DNA of 64,000 bases from Macrothele yani (lineage: Eukaryota > Arthropoda > Arachnida > Araneae > Macrothelidae), in assembly GCA_039090855.1 (NCBI GenBank), contig CM077034.1, positions 224,333,331-224,397,330 on the forward strand, in the 5' to 3' direction. A program made the translations under genes and the position numbers. Each line of letters opens with the position of its first letter. Position 1 is the stretch's first letter. This document shows positions 61,851 to 64,000 of this stretch, piece by piece. Under the pieces are notes generated by a model. That model did no database searches, had not been told where the DNA came from, and was given only the letters and a program-made list of their open reading frames with translations.

Positions 61851-64000
61851 ACATCTCAACATGACCTTTTGTACTACATACTTATCATTTTCTCTTTCCT
61901 GAATCTGGTCTTCCTATGATTTCCTTGGCCTTCCTCTACCTTTCATTCCTGCGACTTAGGCTGAAAAGGTTCTCTTAGTAAGCATCTCTGCACTCATTCT
62001 TTCAACATGGCCAAACCACCTCAGAATATTTCTCTCCACCTTACTATCACACATCTCAACATGACCTTTTATACTACATACCTATATTTTTCTTTTTCCT
62101 GAATCTGGTCTTCATATGATTTCCTTGGCCTTCCTCTACCTTTCCTTCCTGCGACTTAGGCTGAAAAAGTTCTTTTAGTAAGCATCTCAGCACTCATTCT
62201 TTCAACATGGCCAAACCACCTCAGAATATTTCTCTCCACCTTACTATCACACATCTCAACAAGACCTTTTGTACTACATACTTATCTCTTTCTCTTTCCT
62301 GAATCTGGTCTTCCTATGATTTCCTTTGGCCTTCCTCTACCTTTCCTTCCTGCGACTTAGGCTGAAAAAGTTCTCTTAGTAAGCATCTCAGCACTCATTC
62401 TTTCAACATGGCCAAACCACCTCAGAATATTTCTCTCCACCTTACTATCACACATCTCAACAAGACCTTTTGTACTACATACTTATCTCTTTCTCTTTCC
62501 TGAATCTGGTCTTCCTATGATTTCCTTGGCCTTCCTCTACCTTTCCTTCCTGCGACTTAGGCTGAAAAAGTTCTCTTAGTAAGCATCTCAGCACTCATTC
62601 TTTCAACATGGGCCAAACCACCTCAGAATATTTCTCTCCACCTTACTATCACACATCTCAACAAGACCTTTTGTACTACATACTTATCTCTTTCTCTTTC
62701 CTGAATCTGGTCTTCCTATGATTTCCTTGGCCTTCCTCTACCTTTCCTTCCTGCGACTTAGGCTGAAAAAGTTCTCTTAGTAAGCATCTCAGCACTCATT
62801 CTTTCAACATGGCCAAACCACCTCAGAATATTTCTCTCCACCTTACTATCACACATCTCAACAAGACCTTTTGTACTACATACTTATCTCTTTCTCTTTC
62901 CTGAATCTGGTCTTCCTATGATTTCCTTGGCCTTCCTCTACCTTTCCTTCCTGCGACTTAGGCTGAAAAAGTTCTCTTAGTAAGCATCTCAGCACTCATT
63001 CTTTCAACATGGCCAAACGACCTCAGAATATTTCTCTCCACCTTACTATTACACATCTCAACAAGACCTTTTGTACTACATACTTATCTCTTTCTCTTTC
63101 CTGAATCTGGTCTTCCTATGATTTCCTTGGCCTTCCTCTACCTTTCCTTCCTGCGACTTAGGCTGAAAAAGTTCTCTTCGTAAGCATCTCAGCACTCATT
63201 CTTTCAACATGGCCAAACGACCTCAGAATATTTCTCTCCACCTTACTATCACACATCTCAACAAGACCTTTTGTACTACATACTTATCTCTTTCTCTTTC
63301 CTGAATCTGGTCTTCCTATGATTTCCTTGGCCTTCCTCTACCTTTCCTTCCTGCGACTTAGGCTGAAAAAGTTCTCTTCGTAAGCATCTCAGCACTCATT
63401 CTTTCAACATGGCCAAACCACCTCAGAATATTTCTCTCCACCTTACTATCACACATCTCAACAAGACCTTTTGTACTACATACTTATCTCTTTCTCTTTC
63501 CTGAATCTGGTCTTTCTATGATTTCCTTGGCCTTCCTCTACCTTTCCTTCCTGGGACTTAGGCTGAAAACGTTCTCTTCGTAAGCATCTCAGCACTCATT
63601 CTTTCAACATGGCCAAACCACCTCAGAATATTTCTCTCCATCTTACTATCACACATCTCAACAAGACCTTTTGTACTACATACTTATCTCTTTCTCTTTC
63701 CTGAATCTGGTCTTCCTATGATTCCCTTGGCCTTCCTCTACCTTTCCTTCCTGCGACTTAGGCTGAAAAAGTTCTCTTCGTAAGCATCTCAGCACCCATT
63801 CTTTCAACTTGACCAAACCACCTCAGAATATTTCTCTCCACCTTACTATCACTCATGTCAACATGACCTTTTGTACTACATACTTATCTCTTTCTCTTTC
63901 CTGAATCTGGTCTTTCTATGATTTCCTTGGCCTTCCTCTACCTTTCTTTCCTGCGACTTAGGCTGAAAAAGTTCTCTTAGTAAGCATCTCAGCACTCATT
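61851..64000. repeat. 200-bp subfamily at the right edge of the window
   Basis: Eleven units have a 200-bp period: ccttactatc or a close variant lies at 62641, 62841, 63041, 63241, 63441, 63641 and 63841. The block tacttatctctttctctttcc replaces the longer tactcattacc to cagactttt segment. On the minus strand the unit keeps GHVERM and GRGRPRKS, but AQVAG reads A-stop-VAG and the tryptophan codon after RPRKS is TAG. The array continues past the window. Confidence 0.93.

Larger units (their letters stand above)
41929..64000. repeat. Second satellite array: 212-bp unit with 213- and 200-bp subfamilies, about 100 units
   Basis: Head-to-tail repetition continues to the right window edge, so the array is incomplete. 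The main unit is 212 bp, for example successive minus-strand ATG positions at 43577, 43789, 44001 and 44213. Flanking subfamilies are 213 and 200 bp. By hand count the core unit is about 41% GC with 64 C and 22 G on the + strand, a strong skew maintained over the array. It shares no visible sequence with the 197-bp satellite. On the minus strand it encodes a fragment resembling the C-terminal region of non-LTR retrotransposon polyproteins, so it probably began as a LINE fragment amplified as DNA. Confidence 0.97.

Overview
The window is eukaryotic, repeat-dominated DNA. There is no intact gene. It consists of two unrelated long satellite arrays separated by a 2.5 kb island of degraded transposable elements. 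A mariner (DD34D) transposon, a tRNA-derived SINE-like element and a non-LTR retrotransposon-like coding fragment point to an animal. An arthropod is plausible, but the sequence alone does not settle the species.

Region 1 (1 to about 39,420) is a head-to-tail satellite with a 197-bp monomer of about 47% GC by hand count. From base 1 to 39,195 there are 199 complete monomers. The sum of the single-unit indels I could see (net -8) exactly explains the departure from 199 x 197. The left half carries many diagnostic variants arranged in higher-order periods, including a 9-monomer period near 6.8-10.4 kb. The right half is almost perfectly homogenised and ends abruptly.

Region 2 (39,196-41,928) is the island. 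The last satellite monomer diverges and gains extra segments, then runs without a break into a minus-strand tRNA-like SINE head at 39,473-39,543. This suggests the satellite arose from a SINE body. About 0.9 kb of apparently non-coding DNA follows. Next is a complete but dead mariner at 40,441-41,753, with 28-bp inverted ends and a transposase broken by two compensating frameshifts and several stops.

Region 3 (41,929 to the window end) is a second satellite with a 212-bp main unit, 213-bp and 200-bp subfamilies, and roughly 100 units. Read on the minus strand, the unit encodes a 71-residue fragment with RWFGHxERM and GRGRPRKSW signatures. That resembles the region after the reverse transcriptase domain in many LINEs. 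The old edge units are 213 bp and keep the frame from unit to unit. The amplified 212-bp unit has lost one T from a T6 run and breaks the frame at every boundary. The many 93-residue reading frames are therefore by-products of the DNA repeat. The array has a young homogeneous core, older divergent flanks and large internal block duplications.

No genes work together here. The biology is satellite birth from transposable-element fragments, followed by amplification, higher-order organisation and edge decay. Both arrays run off the window, so their full lengths are unknown.
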